Source: an uncultured Dorea sp.
Lineage (GTDB): Bacteria; Bacillota_A; Clostridia; Lachnospirales; Lachnospiraceae
DNA length: 25,393 bases
NCBI GenBank assembly: GCA_910579015.1
Contig: CAJTRO010000022.1
Location: 1-25,393 of the forward strand
Reading direction: 5' to 3'
Of this stretch, positions 22,671-25,393 are shown one piece after another. A program made the translations under genes and the position numbers. Within the stretch, counting starts at the first letter, position 1; each line of letters opens with the position of its first letter. The notes beneath the pieces were generated by a model that worked only from the letters and a program-made list of their open reading frames with translations, was not told the DNA's origin and made no database searches.

Positions 22671-24536
22671 TCAGCTTGTATAATATTGAGCCTGTGCATA
22701 CCATAGTTCATAGTATTTCCCGTTCCGGTCGGATACCAGTTCTTCGTGGCTTCCCATTTGAATGACAGTTCCTTCATGGAATACGGCGATTTCGTCGCAG
22801 AACTTGCAGGAGGAAAGACGGTGGCTGATATAGACTGTCGTCTTATCTCCTGCGATTTCGTTAAATTTGGCGTAGGTCTCCATCTCCGCCACAGGATCTA
22901 AGGCGGCCGTCGGCTCGTCCAGTATGATGAAAGGTGCGTCCTTATAGAGCGCCCTTGCGATAGCGATTTTCTGTGCTTCTCCGCCGGAGATCTCAACGCC
23001 GGTTTCATCCATTTCTTTATACAGGTAAGTTTGAAGTCCGTCCGGCAGGGCAGAGAGCCGTTCGGCAAATCCGGCCTGTTCCAGGCATTTCATCACACAT
23101 TTATGGTCATAGTCCGCTTTACCGGCAGTATTTTCACCCAGAGAAAGGGCAAAAAGCTGAAAATCCTGGAATACGACGGAGAAGAGGTTGAGATAATCGT
23201 CGTACCTGTATTTGCGGATGTCGATACCGTTTAACAGGATCTGCCCTTCGCAGGGATCGTAGAGACGGCAGAGCAGCTTGATAAAGGTGGTCTTTCCTGA
23301 GCCGTTCATGCCTACGACTGCGAGGCGGCTTCCAATCTGGAATTTCAGGCTGACATGGCGTAAAGCATACCGGCTGCTTCCAGGATACCGGAAGGAAACA
23401 TCCTTGAATTCAATCTGATACTGGCGGTCAGAGCGTTTTTCCGTGGTGAGGCTCCCCTGGTACATGGCGTTTTTGAGGTCCAGGAATTCAAAGCTCGTTT
23501 TCAAGAATCCACCGTTGGCGTACAGGTGTCCGGTGTGCTTTAGAAAGTCCGAGACGCCCTGAAACAGTCTGGACATAGCGCTGATATATTGTGTTATATA
23601 ACCGATGCCGAAAGCTCCTGCATAGTATTTCAGGCATACAAAGATGCAGGTGATCCCGGTCAGCACTGCCAGGATGCCTCTGGACGCGGCGCGCCACAGT
23701 CCCATTGGTCCCCGGGCGTATTCGGCAAGCTTAGAGCCTGGGGCGAAAATGGTGTTGCGCGTCATGTAAACGCTGTATACGTTTTCATGCTGGCTGTAGA
23801 TCCGGAAGTCTTCCATCCGTTTCTGATATTCCATGATGCGTCCGTAGAAGCGGTAGTAACGGTTGCCAAGCTTTGTCATCGGTGCATAAAGGCTCCAGTA
23901 GCGGCTGCTGCGGTTCGAGCACGCCGAGGAGAGTACGGCTGTCAGCAGCAAGAGCGCTGTGATCACGATCATACAGAGCGGGTGGTTCAGGAAGGCGAAG
24001 CCGCTGTCTTTGGGGACCGGGGATAAAAACAGGCTGACGGTCAAGCCGATACCGCCCAGACACTGGAAGGCGGCCGTGGCATATTCTTCAAACAGCGGTA
24101 TGATAAAGCGGAATCCCCAGCCGTTCAGGTTATTGTTCTGGCAGATCTGGGAGTATAAGTCAAAGATGTACTGCCGGTCAATGTCCGCATAATCCATTTG
24201 GAACATCTTTTCCATGTAGATTTTGTCGTGGATACGGTCGGAGCAATGTTTCTTGAAGCTCTTCCAACGGTTTAAGATTCCATTGGCCAGAGTAAGGATT
24301 GCTGACGAAGCCAGCTGAATGAGTACCAGCCTAAAAAGGATCTTTGGGTTACGGTTTCCAGCCAGTTCTTCGATGATCCGGGCGGAAAGCCAGATGGTCA
24401 CATAAGGACTTAGGGCCTGGAAGACGGAGGAGGTCAGGATGGATAGGAACAGTCCGGGGCAGAGCTTCTGCCAGACTGCGATGGCGCGGCAGTTCAGTTT
24501 GACCGCTTTCCAGTTAGATAAATTATGGTCAGTCAT
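22671..24536 (-). CDS. ABC half-exporter, permease-ATPase fusion
   Basis: The 621-residue protein has an N-terminal membrane domain of about six segments and a C-terminal ATPase. Motifs are Walker A GMNGSGKTT (409-417), signature ISGGE (516-520), Walker B FIILDEP (536-542) and H-loop H572. It is an exporter of type IV fold; there is no C39 peptidase domain, so it does not itself trim leader peptides. On the minus strand AAAGGAGG lies 8 bases before the ATG. The gene for a second half-exporter ends 25 bases upstream, so the two probably form a heterodimer for drugs, lipids or peptides. Confidence 0.92.
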   Translation of the reverse strand: MTDHNLSNWKAVKLNCRAIAVWQKLCPGLFLSILTSSVFQALSPYVTIWLSARIIEELAGNRNPKILFRLVLIQLASSAILTLANGILNRWKSFKKHCSDRIHDKIYMEKMFQMDYADIDRQYIFDLYSQICQNNNLNGWGFRFIIPLFEEYATAAFQCLGGIGLTVSLFLSPVPKDSGFAFLNHPLCMIVITALLLLTAVLSSACSNRSSRYWSLYAPMTKLGNRYYRFYGRIMEYQKRMEDFRIYSQHENVYSVYMTRNTIFAPGSKLAEYARGPMGLWRAASRGILAVLTGITCIFVCLKYYAGAFGIGYITQYISAMSRLFQGVSDFLKHTGHLYANGGFLKTSFEFLDLKNAMYQGSLTTEKRSDRQYQIEFKDVSFRYPGSSRYALRHVSLKFQIGSRLAVVGMNGSGKTTFIKLLCRLYDPCEGQILLNGIDIRKYRYDDYLNLFSVVFQDFQLFALSLGENTAGKADYDHKCVMKCLEQAGFAERLSALPDGLQTYLYKEMDETGVEISGGEAQKIAIARALYKDAPFIILDEPTAALDPVAEMETYAKFNEIAGDKTTVYISHRLSSCKFCDEIAVFHEGTVIQMGSHEELVSDRNGKYYELWYAQAQYYTS

Positions 24537-24561
24537 GGTTTTAGCCTCCTTTGTTTACGAT

Positions 24562-25393
24562 CTATGCCGGTGCGGATTCTGTGAAAGTTTTGTTTGTACC
24601 GCTGTCTTTGTAGTAGCGGCTTTGGATTTCAAATAATTCGGCATATCTGCCATTGAGTGAGAGCAGTGATTCGTGGGTGCCTTCTTCTGTAATCCGCCCT
24701 TGCTCCAGAAAAAGGATCCGGTCACAGAAGCGGGTAGAAGCAAGTCTGTGGGAGATGAACAGAGCGGTCCTGTCCTCTGTCATTTCATTGTATTTCAGAT
24801 AGATCTCATTTTCTGCTATGGGATCGAGGGATGCGGTAGGTTCGTCAAGCACGATGACAGGCGCATCTTTGTAGAAAGCCCGTGCAAGCATCAGCTTCTG
24901 CATCTGTCCCCCGGACAGTTCAACTCCGTCCTCATAAATCTGCCGGCCGATCTTCGTGTCCAGAGAATGAGGGAGCGCTTCTACGGTTTCCGTCATCTGA
25001 GATTTTTCAAGGCATATGCGTACTTTTTCCATGTCAATATTTTCTGTCTGCTGGGCTATATTTTCCGCAACGCTGGCTTCCAGAACAGAGAAGTTCTGGA
25101 ACACGGCGGAAAACAGGCGGTAATAATCCCGGCGGTCATATTGCCGGATATCTTCGCCGTTCAGGAGAACGCGCCCCCTGGTCGGATCGAGAAATCCGCA
25201 GGCAAGTTTTACAAGAGTTGTTTTGCCGGCGCCGTTTGAGCCGACGATGGCAGTCTTCTCTCCCGGACGAATGGTAAGGTTTATATGAGAAAGGGTGTCT
25301 TGCGATGCATTAGGATAACGGAAAGATACATCCTCCAGACGAAGCTCATAATTCCCGTCAGGACTTGGCGCAAGCGTTTTCCCGTCCTCAAAT
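24562..25393 (-). CDS. ABC half-exporter, partial (cut by the window edge)
   Basis: Only the C-terminal 276 residues are visible; the frame is open to the right edge, so the membrane domain lies outside the window. The ATPase shows Walker A GSNGAGKTT, signature LSGGQMQK, Walker B VIVLDEPTASLD and H-loop ISHRLAS. An internal ATG at 25104 is not the true start, because the Walker A lies upstream of it. It resembles the neighbouring half-exporter closely in plan and wording, as expected for partners that arose by duplication. It is first in the pair and is followed after 25 bases by the second gene. Confidence 0.9.
   Translation of the reverse strand, partial: FEDGKTLAPSPDGNYELRLEDVSFRYPNASQDTLSHINLTIRPGEKTAIVGSNGAGKTTLVKLACGFLDPTRGRVLLNGEDIRQYDRRDYYRLFSAVFQNFSVLEASVAENIAQQTENIDMEKVRICLEKSQMTETVEALPHSLDTKIGRQIYEDGVELSGGQMQKLMLARAFYKDAPVIVLDEPTASLDPIAENEIYLKYNEMTEDRTALFISHRLASTRFCDRILFLEQGRITEEGTHESLLSLNGRYAELFEIQSRYYKDSGTNKTFTESAPA

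Noticed and set aside
1..25393. CRISPR array, tRNA or rRNA genes
   Set aside because: I saw no regularly spaced repeats with unique spacers and no recognisable tRNA or rRNA segments; the only tandem repeats are those at 8510-8635 and 18109-18204.

Overview
The window looks like chromosome of a Clostridia bacterium, most likely a gut Lachnospiraceae. The support is purine-rich ribosome binding sites of the GGAGG type, Bacillota-type promoters, Bce-style antimicrobial-peptide modules, a DegV protein and an Rpn-like nuclease family that is common in these bacteria. This assignment rests on gene content and style, not on a database search.

Region 1 (1-690) is an IS200-type insertion sequence. 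It has one HUH transposase gene, a hairpin at each end, and a stem that can hide the transposase ribosome binding site in read-through transcripts. Region 2 (about 750-8335) is a seven-gene operon for a rare sugar, probably a ketose such as D-allulose (psicose) or D-tagatose. It encodes a D-psicose/D-tagatose 3-epimerase, a PfkB sugar kinase, a Gfo/Idh/MocA oxidoreductase, a ribose-type ABC importer (ATPase, permease, lipoprotein binding protein) and a second TIM-barrel sugar isomerase. A promoter with an operator-like inverted repeat precedes it and a strong hairpin ends it.

Region 3 (8345-9709, minus strand) holds a PD-(D/E)XK nuclease of the Rpn type with a heptad-repeat tail and a well-formed internal translation start. 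Upstream is a probable small RNA of about 145 nt with its own promoter and terminator. Region 4 (9804-12581) has a DMT-family exporter behind a 26-bp double palindrome, a TetR regulator, a DegV family protein, and a structured intergenic RNA that ends in a T-tract.

Region 5 (12605-22664) carries two consecutive modules, each made of response regulator, short intramembrane-sensing histidine kinase, ABC ATPase and FtsX-type permease. The first closely fits the BceRSAB plan; the second has a larger permease with two FtsX units. Together they suggest sensing of and resistance to antimicrobial peptides. Region 6 (22671 to the right edge, minus strand) is a pair of ABC half-exporters that converges on region 5; the upstream member is cut by the window edge.

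The points most worth a second look are the internal start in the Rpn-like gene, the adjacent small RNA, the read-through control of the IS200 transposase, the 26-bp double palindrome, the three-way-junction RNA at 12482-12581, and a 33-bp tandem repeat that begins at the end of the second response regulator.
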